Shown piece by piece: positions 17,271 through 24,974 of a DNA stretch of 64,000 nt. The notes beneath the pieces are model-generated. The model was not told the DNA's origin and made no database searches. It worked only from the letters and a program-made list of their open reading frames with translations. The position numbers were made by a program, and so were the translations under genes. The first letter of the stretch is position 1. The number at the start of each line of letters is the position of its first letter. The stretch is taken from NCBI GenBank assembly GCA_964437595.1, contig CAYTHO010000006.1, forward strand, positions 43,690-107,689, in the 5' to 3' direction. The DNA comes from DSYU01 sp964437595 (GTDB lineage Bacteria > Chloroflexota > Anaerolineae > Anaerolineales > Anaerolineaceae).

Positions 17271-18799
17271 GAGGCTCCCTCAGATGCCAGCGGGCGCACC
17301 CTGCGGCGCGTACCCGTAACGGGCATGACTGCGTCCGCCGGTGTGCTACTCGATGGTCGCAATCCCGCAGGGAGGATACCTTCCATTGCCCGGTACTTGG
17401 CAACCGTACGGCGGGCCACAGTAAAACCACGTTCGGCAAGCATGGCGGCCAATTCGGAGTCACTGAAAGCGCGACCTATCCCGCCAGGCGCCGATTCGCC
17501 GGCAACCAACTCGCGTAAAACGCTGCGCACGTTGAGACTGCGGTCGAAGAAGTTGGATAGGGGAATAATGCGCCCGTTCGGCATCTGTACAGCTTTGTTG
17601 GCAACAGCGCGCGAGATGGTCGACTCATGCACTTCCAGTTCCTGGGCGATTTGCGCGCGAGTAAGCGGGCGGATGTGCTTTTCACCCTTCAATATGAATT
17701 CGCGCTGCAGAGCAACAATGCGCTGCATCAGGCGCTGGATGGTGTGGTTGCGCTGCTGAAGGCATTTGACGAACAGCGATGCACGCTCCAGGTCGCCGCG
17801 CAGGGCTTCCTTCTGCGGGCCGCCCGATTCTTGCACCGCCTGGCGGTACAGCGGGTTGACCCGCAGCACCCCCCACAATGGCATGATAATCTCCACCACC
17901 AACTGTGGGGGTTGGGGGACCGCAAATTCAGCCCTGGCAACCTCAGCGGAGTGCACCGGCGAAGTGATCGTGATGATCATATCTGGCTGGTAATAAACGC
18001 GGCTGGGCTCACGCGCGGGCTGGCGCGTCTCGCCCCAGGCTGAACGCGCCGGGAAGGGGTTGAGATTTTCGCTGATAAAACGCGCCGCTTCTTGCACCTG
18101 GTGCACCGGAGCTTTTAGCTGTCGGGCAAGCTCCGCGTATTGGTGGCGCGAAAGCTGGTTCATGCCGCGTTCCACCAGTTCCGCCGCCAGCGGGGGCACT
18201 TTGCCAGTTTCGGCCAGCACCTCGATCTGCACCAGCAACGCTTCTGTGGTGGAACAGGAACCAACCCCCACCGGGTCGGCGCGCTGAATAATACGCTGCA
18301 CCTGCTCAATCCGGGATAGGGGTACATGCAGGTAGCGCGCCGCGTCAAACAGAGTAATGGACAGCAAGCCATCTTCATCCAGGTTTGTAAGCAAATGAGC
18401 GGCCAGTTTGCGGTCTTCGGGCGCGATATCCGGGGCCACCTGACGGAAAACATAAACCGGAAGTTCCTCGCCCATACTCGAATAACGGTCTTCTGGCAGC
18501 TCTTCTGTGCTTTCGCCGCCGCCACTGTACGTTACATCGCACGGGGAAAGAAAAACCACCGGCTCGTCTGGCGAAACCGTTGGTGGGCGGCTGCACACCG
18601 GGCAGGGGCTCTTGCCCGGCAAAAGACGGTGGCAGGTTGGACAGCGCCGCTCATCAAGCAGCTCAAGAGCCGGGTTGCCCGCCAGCTCGGCATCAATCTG
18701 CTGGCGCAGTTCAGCAGCCGTCAGGCTGAGCAGGCTCATCGTCTGGGCAAGGTGCGCTGTGGTCAGCGGTCGAATGGTTTGATAATGCGTTTGGAACAT
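17267..18799 (-). CDS. rpoN: RNA polymerase sigma-54 factor with a zinc-ribbon-like insert
   Basis: A 510-residue sigma-54. Region I is seen at 10-48 (LTTAHLAQTMSLLSLTAAEL), then the core-binding domain, a helix-turn-helix around LTRAQIAQELEVHESTISRA, and the RpoN box ARRTVAKYR at about 462-470. Two features are unusual. A CPTC-x9-CPVC cluster (Cys53, 56, 66, 69), which looks like a zinc ribbon, sits between region I and the core-binding domain. A basic tail of about 40 residues also follows the RpoN box. The ATG at 18799 follows GGGTGA. Its promoter region carries a near-consensus sigma-54 site (18842-18858), so expression may be self-dependent. It is the first gene of a three-gene operon with a kinase and an activator. 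Confidence 0.95.
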   Translation of the reverse strand: MFQTHYQTIRPLTTAHLAQTMSLLSLTAAELRQQIDAELAGNPALELLDERRCPTCHRLLPGKSPCPVCSRPPTVSPDEPVVFLSPCDVTYSGGGESTEELPEDRYSSMGEELPVYVFRQVAPDIAPEDRKLAAHLLTNLDEDGLLSITLFDAARYLHVPLSRIEQVQRIIQRADPVGVGSCSTTEALLVQIEVLAETGKVPPLAAELVERGMNQLSRHQYAELARQLKAPVHQVQEAARFISENLNPFPARSAWGETRQPAREPSRVYYQPDMIITITSPVHSAEVARAEFAVPQPPQLVVEIIMPLWGVLRVNPLYRQAVQESGGPQKEALRGDLERASLFVKCLQQRNHTIQRLMQRIVALQREFILKGEKHIRPLTRAQIAQELEVHESTISRAVANKAVQMPNGRIIPLSNFFDRSLNVRSVLRELVAGESAPGGIGRAFSDSELAAMLAERGFTVARRTVAKYRAMEGILPAGLRPSSSTPADAVMPVTGTRRRVRPLASEGAS

Positions 18800-18841
18800 G
18801 GGTCACCCGGATGTAAATAGTATAATGCGTGAAAAGAAGCG

Positions 18842-18858
18842 TTGCAAGTTATATGCCA
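18842..18858 (-). promoter_or_regulatory. Near-consensus sigma-54 promoter upstream of rpoN
   Basis: On the minus strand this reads TGGCAT-ATAAC-TTGCAA, differing from TGGCAC-N5-TTGCA in one position and keeping GG and GC at the right distance. The expected start, near 18832, leaves a leader of about 33 bases before rpoN. This suggests autoregulation of the rpoN/kinase/activator operon. A sigma-70-type TATACT-like element in the same gap could give basal expression. Confidence 0.7.
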
Positions 18859-18995
18859 GGTGCAATTTTTGAGCCAGATACATCACCCATTGAGAACCTG
18901 ATGGATGTTTTGGGTGGGAACTTTCCAGACCTCTGTTCGTCTTATCTTTAACGGACAACAGATGTCCGAAAAAGAAGATCAATGGAGGAATGAAG

Positions 18996-19760
18996 ATGTT
19001 TTTCAAAAAGTATGTATCACTCGCGGTGATTGCCGTTTTGCTGGTTCTGGTTCTTGCTGCATTCGCCCCCGGCCTGGCTGGCGCTAGCGCTGCCCGGGCC
19101 CAGGCAACCGAGCCGCCCGTGCTGCCTGCCGATGCCGGGATCACAGTGATGGGTGTTGGAACCGTCTCCGGCACGCCAGACATCGCCAATGTTACCGTTG
19201 GCGTGGAGAGCCAGGGAAGTGATGTAAAGCAGGTGGTTGCCGACAACAACACCAAAATGAATGCGCTGATCGCCAGCCTGAAAGCCGCTGGCATCGCGGA
19301 TAAAGATATTCAGACGATGAACTACAGCATTTACGCGGAAAGCCCGGTGGGTCGAGAGATTTCGCCCGACCAGCCTTCGCAGGGTCTCACCGTCTACCAC
19401 GTGACCAACCAGGTACAGATCGTCGTGCGCGAAATCAGTAACTTGAGCAGCGTACTGGATGTAGCGGTTGAAAATGGAGCCAACTCGATCTACGGCGTGA
19501 GCTTCTCGGTCAGCGACCCGACCAAGCTGGAAGACCAGGCTCGCGAAATCGCCGTAGCGAACGCAAAAGCTCGCGCGGAGAAGCTGGCCAAGCTGCAGGA
19601 AGTCACCTTGGGCAGCGTGATCAGCGTTGAGGAAACCGGCGCTTCGCCAATGCCCTTCTACAGCGTCGCCAAAGATATGGCTCAGGCAGGCGGTGCGGCG
19701 ATTGAGAACGGCAGTGTCCAGGTAACGGTCAATTTACAGGTAAAGTACGGGATTAAGTAA
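18996..19760 (+). CDS. Secreted SIMPL-domain (DUF541) protein
   Basis: A 254-residue protein starting MFFKKYVSLAVIAVLL, with a clear signal peptide ending near AARAQA and then a SIMPL/DUF541 domain: ITVMGVGTVSGTPDIANVTVGV near the start, and a helix-rich AREIAVANAKARAEKLAKL segment with a closing beta strand VTVNLQVKY. SIMPL proteins are exported and associated with outer surface or oxidative stress functions, but their biochemical role is unclear. ATG 18990 has GGAGG only one base away, whereas ATG 18996 has it seven bases upstream, so the later start is used. It diverges from rpoN and is followed by a strong terminator, so it is a single-gene unit. Confidence 0.88.
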   Translation: MFFKKYVSLAVIAVLLVLVLAAFAPGLAGASAARAQATEPPVLPADAGITVMGVGTVSGTPDIANVTVGVESQGSDVKQVVADNNTKMNALIASLKAAGIADKDIQTMNYSIYAESPVGREISPDQPSQGLTVYHVTNQVQIVVREISNLSSVLDVAVENGANSIYGVSFSVSDPTKLEDQAREIAVANAKARAEKLAKLQEVTLGSVISVEETGASPMPFYSVAKDMAQAGGAAIENGSVQVTVNLQVKYGIK

Positions 19761-19785
19761 GCGAACAGGCAAGGAATAAAACGAT

Positions 19786-19825
19786 CGCCCCGGTCAGTTT
19801 CGTACTGATCGGGGCGCAATTTTTC
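19786..19825 (+). terminator. Intrinsic terminator after the SIMPL gene
   Basis: A 13-bp stem (CGCCCCGGTCAGT at 19786-19798 with ACTGATCGGGGCG at 19804-19816, one G-U pair) and a TTCGT loop are followed by a five-T run at 19820-19824. Confidence 0.9.
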
Positions 19826-19903
19826 TGGTTCGTTTTAGCATTCTTTGTTCCGCCGGATTCGGCCCCGAAAATGGTAAAATCTTCAACGAAGAGGGCACAA
19901 GGG

Positions 19904-21310
19904 ATGATGGATTCATTGATTGTGATTGGCGGCGGGCTGGCAGGCAGCGAGGCAGCCTGGCAGGCGGCAGAGCGCGGCGTACGCGTGCAACTTTACGAGA
20001 TGCGTCCGGTCAAAGAAACCGGCGCGCACCTGACGGGCGACTTGGCCGAGCTGGTGTGTTCGAATTCGCTGGGCTCGAACCTGCCCGACCGCGCTTCCGG
20101 GATGCTGAAAAGCGAGCTGCGCCAATTGGGCTCGCTGCTGCTGGCCTGCGCGGAGGAAACGGCGCTGCCGGCAGGGTTTGCACTGGCGGTGGATCGCGAG
20201 GCATTTGCCCGCCGGGTGACGGAGCGTATTACCCATCACCCAAATATTGAAGTTATCCGCGAAGAGATCCGCGCTATCCCCAACCAGCCAACCATCATCG
20301 CCTCCGGCCCGCTGACATCACCCGACCTGACCCGCGCCATTCAGGAGCGAACCGGGCAAGAGCACTTATTTTTCTATGATGCTATTGCGCCAATCGTACG
20401 CAGCGATACGATTGACATGAATATTGCTTTCCGCGCCTCACGCTACGGCAGCAAGGAACCCGATCAGGGGGATTACATCAACTGCCCGCTGGAACAAGAC
20501 CAGTACGAGCGCTTTGTGGATGCCCTGCTGCACGCCGAACGCATGCCGCTGCGCTGGTTTGAAAAGATTATTGATGAAGGCGTTACTGCGGGAGCGCGTA
20601 CGTTCTTTGAAGGCTGCCTGCCAATCGAAGTGATGGCAGCCCGCGAGCCGCTGTCGCTGGCCTACGGGCCGATGCGTCCCATCGGGCTGCGCAATCCGCG
20701 CACAGGCCGGGGAGCCTACGCCGTGGTTCAACTACGTCAGGACAACCTGGCCGCAACGCTGTACAACCTGGTAGGGTTCCAGACCAACCTTACCTACCCG
20801 GAGCAGAAGAGGGTACTCCGTATGATCCCTGGACTGGAAAAAGCGGAGTTCGTTCGCTACGGGCAGATGCACCGCAATACCTTCCTTGCATCGCCGCGCC
20901 TGCTGCAGCCAACCTTGCAGATCCGCGCGGGTGATGGCGAAGACGCCCCGGCGTTCCTATTCTTCGCCGGGCAAATTACCGGCGTCGAGGGGTACATGGG
21001 CAATATCGCCACCGGACTGCTGGCGGGCGTTAATGCAGCGAGGCAGATGAACGGCCAGCCGCCGCTGACACTGCCCGCTGAAACCATGCTCGGCGCGTTA
21101 ACGCGGTACATTACCCAGGCGGAAATGGCAGATTTTCAGCCGATGAAAGCTATGTTCGGCATTCTTCCCCCGCTGGAAGAGCCGGGCCGCACCAAACATG
21201 ATCGCTCTCTGCAGTATGTGCAGCGCGGCCAGGCAGCATTGCAAGCCTGGGCTGCAGCCCGTGAAATATCGCTTCACAGCGTTCCAACAAGAGATTTAGA
21301 GAATCGATGA
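19904..21310 (+). CDS. trmFO: Folate-dependent tRNA (uracil-54-C5)-methyltransferase TrmFO
   Basis: About 468 residues. The N-terminal FAD-binding motif VIGGGLAGSEAAWQAAERG is followed by the TrmFO-typical YEMRPVK and LVCSNSLGSNL, where the cysteine in ELVCSN is the conserved catalytic residue. The C-terminal FAGQITGVEGYMGNIATGLLAGVNAAR is a family hallmark (given here in parts: FAGQITGVEGY then GNIATGLLAG). TrmFO makes m5U54 in the tRNA T-loop using methylenetetrahydrofolate and FADH2. GAGGG eight bases before ATG 19904 supports this start; an upstream in-frame ATG at 19871 would add eleven atypical residues. The stop codon overlaps the ATG of the M28 peptidase gene by four bases. Confidence 0.95.
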   Translation: MMDSLIVIGGGLAGSEAAWQAAERGVRVQLYEMRPVKETGAHLTGDLAELVCSNSLGSNLPDRASGMLKSELRQLGSLLLACAEETALPAGFALAVDREAFARRVTERITHHPNIEVIREEIRAIPNQPTIIASGPLTSPDLTRAIQERTGQEHLFFYDAIAPIVRSDTIDMNIAFRASRYGSKEPDQGDYINCPLEQDQYERFVDALLHAERMPLRWFEKIIDEGVTAGARTFFEGCLPIEVMAAREPLSLAYGPMRPIGLRNPRTGRGAYAVVQLRQDNLAATLYNLVGFQTNLTYPEQKRVLRMIPGLEKAEFVRYGQMHRNTFLASPRLLQPTLQIRAGDGEDAPAFLFFAGQITGVEGYMGNIATGLLAGVNAARQMNGQPPLTLPAETMLGALTRYITQAEMADFQPMKAMFGILPPLEEPGRTKHDRSLQYVQRGQAALQAWAAAREISLHSVPTRDLENR

Positions 21311-22455
21311 AAATGGAACACAAACACAGATGGTATGGATTGAGAAAACCAGGCGCCATCAGCCTGCTTCTGATCATCTTGCTGACGGCCTGCACCGCCG
21401 CCTCATCTTCTTCACCCACCCTGGTGCCAACGATAGCGCTGCTGCCACAGCAGACCCTGTCCCCGGCGCCAGATTCATCCGCGCCAGGCTATCTCGCCCC
21501 CGAAACGCCTACCTCAACCAGCCCAAATGCGGCAAACACTGACCCCGAAATTCCGGCGCCCGGCGCTGCGGAGGCGTACCCGCAACCTGGTTTACCGACC
21601 ACCGTACCATCCCCAGCAGTCGCTGCCTCTGCCAGCATCGCCCCCGACCTGGTCCCCGCCATCGCCTTCAACGCCGAGCGTGCTTACCGCGACCTGGAAT
21701 ATCAGTTATCGCTCGGGCCACGCACGCCGGGCAGCGATGCCCACAGCAAAGTCATCGAATGGATGCAAAGCGAGCTTTCTAAGAATGGGTGGGAAGTGGA
21801 TATCCAGGAGACCACTCAGAACGATCAGCCTGTGCGCAATGTGATCGCCAAACGGGGCAGCGGGACACCCTGGACAATACTTGGCGCGCACTTTGACTCG
21901 CGCATGAAAGCCGACCAGGACCCTGACCCCTCGCACCACGAAGACCCGGTCCCTGGGGCAAACGATGGGGCTTCAGGCGTAGCGGTGTTGATGGAGCTGG
22001 CCCGCGTGCTGCCCGCGGACCTGGATGGGCAGGTGTGGCTGGCCTTCTTCGACGCCGAAGACCAGGGCCGCTTACCGGGCTGGGATTGGATCCTCGGCTC
22101 GCGAGCGATGGCTGCTTCGCTCACCGGCGTGCCCGAAGCTGTGATTATCGTGGATATGATCGGAGACGCAAACCTCAACATCGCTAAAGAGCGCAATTCC
22201 GATCCAGGCATCACCGATGAGGTGTGGAAAATTGCCGCCCGCCTGGGCTATGGAAACGTCTTTCTCGATCAGCCGGGTCACAACATGCTCGACGACCACA
22301 CCCCTTTCCTGGAAAAAGGCATCCGTGCCATAGACATCATCGACTTCGACTATCCCTACTGGCACACCATTAGTGATACGGCAGACAAAGTTTCGCCGCA
22401 GAGCTTGAAGATCATCGGCGATGTCGTGGGCACATGGCTGGTAATGCAGGAGTAA
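21307..22455 (+). CDS. M28-family metallopeptidase / glutaminyl-cyclase-like lipoprotein
   Basis: A 382-residue exported lipoprotein. The signal peptide ends in the lipobox LTAC with Cys29 and is followed by a Ser/Thr/Pro/Ala-rich linker up to about residue 115, then an M28 domain. Metal-binding and catalytic motifs are visible: LGAHFDSR, GANDGASGVAVLMEL, FFDAEDQG, VDMIGD and, near the end, DYPYWHTISDTADKVS with the last metal histidine. The DAEDQG form and short domain resemble bacterial glutaminyl-peptide cyclotransferases as much as aminopeptidases, so the reaction may be N-terminal pyroglutamate formation or peptide hydrolysis at the cell surface. The start overlaps the trmFO stop (ATGA), so it is expressed with a functionally unrelated gene. 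Confidence 0.88.
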   Translation: MKMEHKHRWYGLRKPGAISLLLIILLTACTAASSSSPTLVPTIALLPQQTLSPAPDSSAPGYLAPETPTSTSPNAANTDPEIPAPGAAEAYPQPGLPTTVPSPAVAASASIAPDLVPAIAFNAERAYRDLEYQLSLGPRTPGSDAHSKVIEWMQSELSKNGWEVDIQETTQNDQPVRNVIAKRGSGTPWTILGAHFDSRMKADQDPDPSHHEDPVPGANDGASGVAVLMELARVLPADLDGQVWLAFFDAEDQGRLPGWDWILGSRAMAASLTGVPEAVIIVDMIGDANLNIAKERNSDPGITDEVWKIAARLGYGNVFLDQPGHNMLDDHTPFLEKGIRAIDIIDFDYPYWHTISDTADKVSPQSLKIIGDVVGTWLVMQE

Positions 22456-22472
22456 CAATCACACAGAATTTA

Positions 22473-22501
22473 TTCACAAAAAGCGTAGATTGGCGTAAAC
22501 T
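22473..22501 (+). promoter_or_regulatory. Probable sigma-70 promoter for a leaderless histidine kinase mRNA
   Basis: TTCACA at 22473-22478 and TAAACT at 22496-22501 are 17 bases apart. The predicted start falls at or next to ATG 22510, which has no ribosome-binding site, consistent with leaderless translation. Confidence 0.45.
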
Positions 22502-22509
22502 TGTAATGT

Positions 22510-23754
22510 ATGGATGAGACCGAACTGCTCCGCATGATCCGTCCAATCTGGATCAACCGAACAACGCTGACACTGGCAAAAGGCGCCATGATGCGGGAAG
22601 ATATTCGCGCACAGTTGGAGCGCTTCTTCGATCTGATGGAGCAGGTGGTTGAAACGGGAGATACAGCCTGGTTAGACCCGCTGCTTTCACTTTGGTCAAC
22701 ATCATTGACCCAAACCGACCTGGAGACCGGCCACAGCAGCCTGACCGAGTTCATCCGTGAAATTATGCTGCAAACCAACCAGATCTGCCGCGAGACGCTG
22801 GACAGCGAGAAGGCCCTGGACCTCATCGCGGCGCTGGTGCCCTGTTTTGCACATGCCTTCGAGAAAGCAGCTTACGGCGAGATGCAGGTACGGGTAGCAT
22901 ACATCTCTAACCAGTTAGAGCAAGCCCAACAAAACCTGGAGCGGCTGGACCGCAGCAAATCAGATTTTATTGCGGTTGCGGCACACGAGCTAAAAACGCC
23001 GCTAACCCTGATTGAAGGGTACACGGCGATGCTGCGCGAAACACGCGATCCTAAGACGGCCCCGCCGATGGAAGCAGAACTGGTAGCTGGCATCAACAGC
23101 GGTACGCGGCGCTTGAAAGCGATTATTGATGACATGATCGATGTCTCAATGATCGACAACAACCTGCTCCAAATTCACTTCCAACCCGTGTGGATCAATC
23201 GACTTATCACACTGATCAAGAGCGAGGTAGAGTCCACTGTCAATGAGCGCTCCCACGTCTTTGAAATCTACGACTTCCCTGGCAGCGGCGAAATGACTTT
23301 TGGCGACCCAGAACGGCTGATGCAGGTGCTTCGCAATGTGCTTCTCAACGCCATCAAATATACCCCGGACGGCGGGCGCATTACCATCACCGGGCGCAAG
23401 CTGCCCGGCTTTACCGAAATCATCGTCCGCGATACCGGGATCGGCATTGATCCGGAAGATCAAAATATCATTTTTGAAAAATTTACGCGCCTGGGCAATT
23501 CTTCGCTGCATTCCAGCGGAAAAACCAAATTCAAAGGCGGCGGTCCTGGGCTGGGCCTGCATATCGCAAAAGGCATCGTCGAAGCGCACGGAGGCGCGAT
23601 CTGGGTAGAGTCGCCCGGGTATGACGAAGAAAAACGCCCGGGGTCCACTTTCCATATCTTGCTGCCGATGCGCACCGAACCCCCCGATTCGCGCATGGCT
23701 TCACTTTTATCCCCCCTGCTTAGCAATAAAACTTTAGAGGAAAACCCAAAATGA
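22510..23754 (+). CDS. Soluble sensor histidine kinase
   Basis: A 414-residue kinase with no membrane segments. An all-helical N-terminal region (about 30-135) resembles RsbR-type sensory domains. Then comes a short coiled coil, HisKA with the phospho-acceptor in VAAHELKTPLTLIEGY near residue 160, and HATPase_c with NVLLNAIKYTP (N-box), DTGIGIDPED (G1) and GPGLGLHIAKGIVEAHGG (G2). No response regulator is adjacent, so it is an orphan kinase in this window. ATG 22510 lacks a ribosome site but suits a leaderless transcript; ATG 22588/22591 behind AAAAGG is an alternative that would remove 26 residues. The stop overlaps the ATG of the aminotransferase (ATGA). Confidence 0.9.
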   Translation: MDETELLRMIRPIWINRTTLTLAKGAMMREDIRAQLERFFDLMEQVVETGDTAWLDPLLSLWSTSLTQTDLETGHSSLTEFIREIMLQTNQICRETLDSEKALDLIAALVPCFAHAFEKAAYGEMQVRVAYISNQLEQAQQNLERLDRSKSDFIAVAAHELKTPLTLIEGYTAMLRETRDPKTAPPMEAELVAGINSGTRRLKAIIDDMIDVSMIDNNLLQIHFQPVWINRLITLIKSEVESTVNERSHVFEIYDFPGSGEMTFGDPERLMQVLRNVLLNAIKYTPDGGRITITGRKLPGFTEIIVRDTGIGIDPEDQNIIFEKFTRLGNSSLHSSGKTKFKGGGPGLGLHIAKGIVEAHGGAIWVESPGYDEEKRPGSTFHILLPMRTEPPDSRMASLLSPLLSNKTLEENPK

Positions 23755-24956
23755 GCGCAACCGGCAATCCACCAACCTCCTTTATCCAGCCATCTGAGCG
23801 AATCGCGTCCTTCAAGCCGTACTTCTTTGCCTCCCTGGCCCAGAAAATCAATGGGCTGAAAGCCGGGGGAATGGATGTCATCCGATTAGACATGGGTTCG
23901 CCCGACCTGCCTCCCGCCGATTTCATTGTTGAAAAGCTGGAACAGAGCGCCCGCCGCCCTGATACACATGGCTATTCACAGATGGGCGGTACGCCTGAGT
24001 TTAAGAAGGCCGTTGCCGATTATTACCTGCGGCGCTTTAACGTAACGCTGGACCCTAAGAAAGAGGTATTGGGGCTGCTGGGATCGAAAGAGGGGCTGTT
24101 CGACTTAAGCCAGGTGCTGCTCAACCCTGGCGACGTCTCGCTGGTGCCCGATCCCGGATACCCGGTTTACACCGCCGGGAGCATGATTGCTGGCGGCGAA
24201 GTATATTACATGCCGCTGCTGGAAGAAAACCACTTCCTGCCCGATCTGAAGGCTATCCCAGCAGATATCGCGCGACGCGCGAAAATCTTGTGGATCAATT
24301 ACCCCAACAACCCCACCGGGGCCGTCGCGCCCATGTCCTTCTACGAAGAAGTGGTTGCTTATGCGCGGGAACATGAAATTCTCATTGCCCATGATGCTCC
24401 CTATGTGGATGTGTGCTTCGATGGATACATCGCGCCGAGCATTTTGCAGGTCCCGGGCGCAAAAGATGTGACGGTAGAGTTCAACTCCCTGTCTAAAACC
24501 TACAATATGGCGGGATGGCGCCTGGGCATGGCAGTTGGGAACGCTCAGGTCCTCGGTTACCTGCACACATATAAAAGCCAGGTCGATTCGGGCGGGTTTG
24601 ACCCTGTTATTGCCGCCGGGGCAGCCGCGCTGGTTGGTGACCAGGAATGGATCGATGACCGCAACCAGGTATACAAAACCCGCCGCGATATCTGCGTCCG
24701 CGCGCTGCGCGAGGCCGGCTGCACCGTCACTCCGCCGCCTGCTGCCATTTATGTGTGGGCCAAACTACCGCCTGCTTTCAAAGACAGCATCGATTTTTGC
24801 GGTCGCATGCTGGAAGAAACCGGCGTCAGCATGACCCCAGGCGTGGTGTACGGCCAGGCCGGAGAAGGCTATCTGCGCATCTCGCTGGGTACCCCCACCG
24901 AGCGCATCGAAGAAGCCATGCAGCGGATGGTCACCTGGGTAAAAACCAAAGCATAA
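23751..24956 (+). CDS. PLP-dependent class I/II aminotransferase, LL-diaminopimelate-aminotransferase-like
   Basis: A 401-residue fold-type I aminotransferase. The PLP lysine lies in EFNSLSKTYNMAGWRLGMA near residue 248. Other conserved parts are LLGSKEGLFDLSQVLLNPGD, the NYPNNPTGA motif, and DAPYVDVCFDG for cofactor contacts. The sequence resembles DapL-type LL-diaminopimelate aminotransferases and the related aspartate/alanine transaminases of Chloroflexota. DapL would make LL-DAP from tetrahydrodipicolinate for lysine and peptidoglycan; other dap genes are not in the window, so the substrate is an inference. It is coupled to the upstream kinase by ATGA and followed 18 bp later by hflX. Confidence 0.85.
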   Translation: MSATGNPPTSFIQPSERIASFKPYFFASLAQKINGLKAGGMDVIRLDMGSPDLPPADFIVEKLEQSARRPDTHGYSQMGGTPEFKKAVADYYLRRFNVTLDPKKEVLGLLGSKEGLFDLSQVLLNPGDVSLVPDPGYPVYTAGSMIAGGEVYYMPLLEENHFLPDLKAIPADIARRAKILWINYPNNPTGAVAPMSFYEEVVAYAREHEILIAHDAPYVDVCFDGYIAPSILQVPGAKDVTVEFNSLSKTYNMAGWRLGMAVGNAQVLGYLHTYKSQVDSGGFDPVIAAGAAALVGDQEWIDDRNQVYKTRRDICVRALREAGCTVTPPPAAIYVWAKLPPAFKDSIDFCGRMLEETGVSMTPGVVYGQAGEGYLRISLGTPTERIEEAMQRMVTWVKTKA

Positions 24957-24974
24957 ATAAGGAAACCTGTCCAT

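Noticed and set aside
18803..19294. Minus-strand open frame of 163 codons over the SIMPL gene
   Set aside because: It is antisense to a gene with signal peptide, ribosome site and terminator, and has no recognisable protein features.
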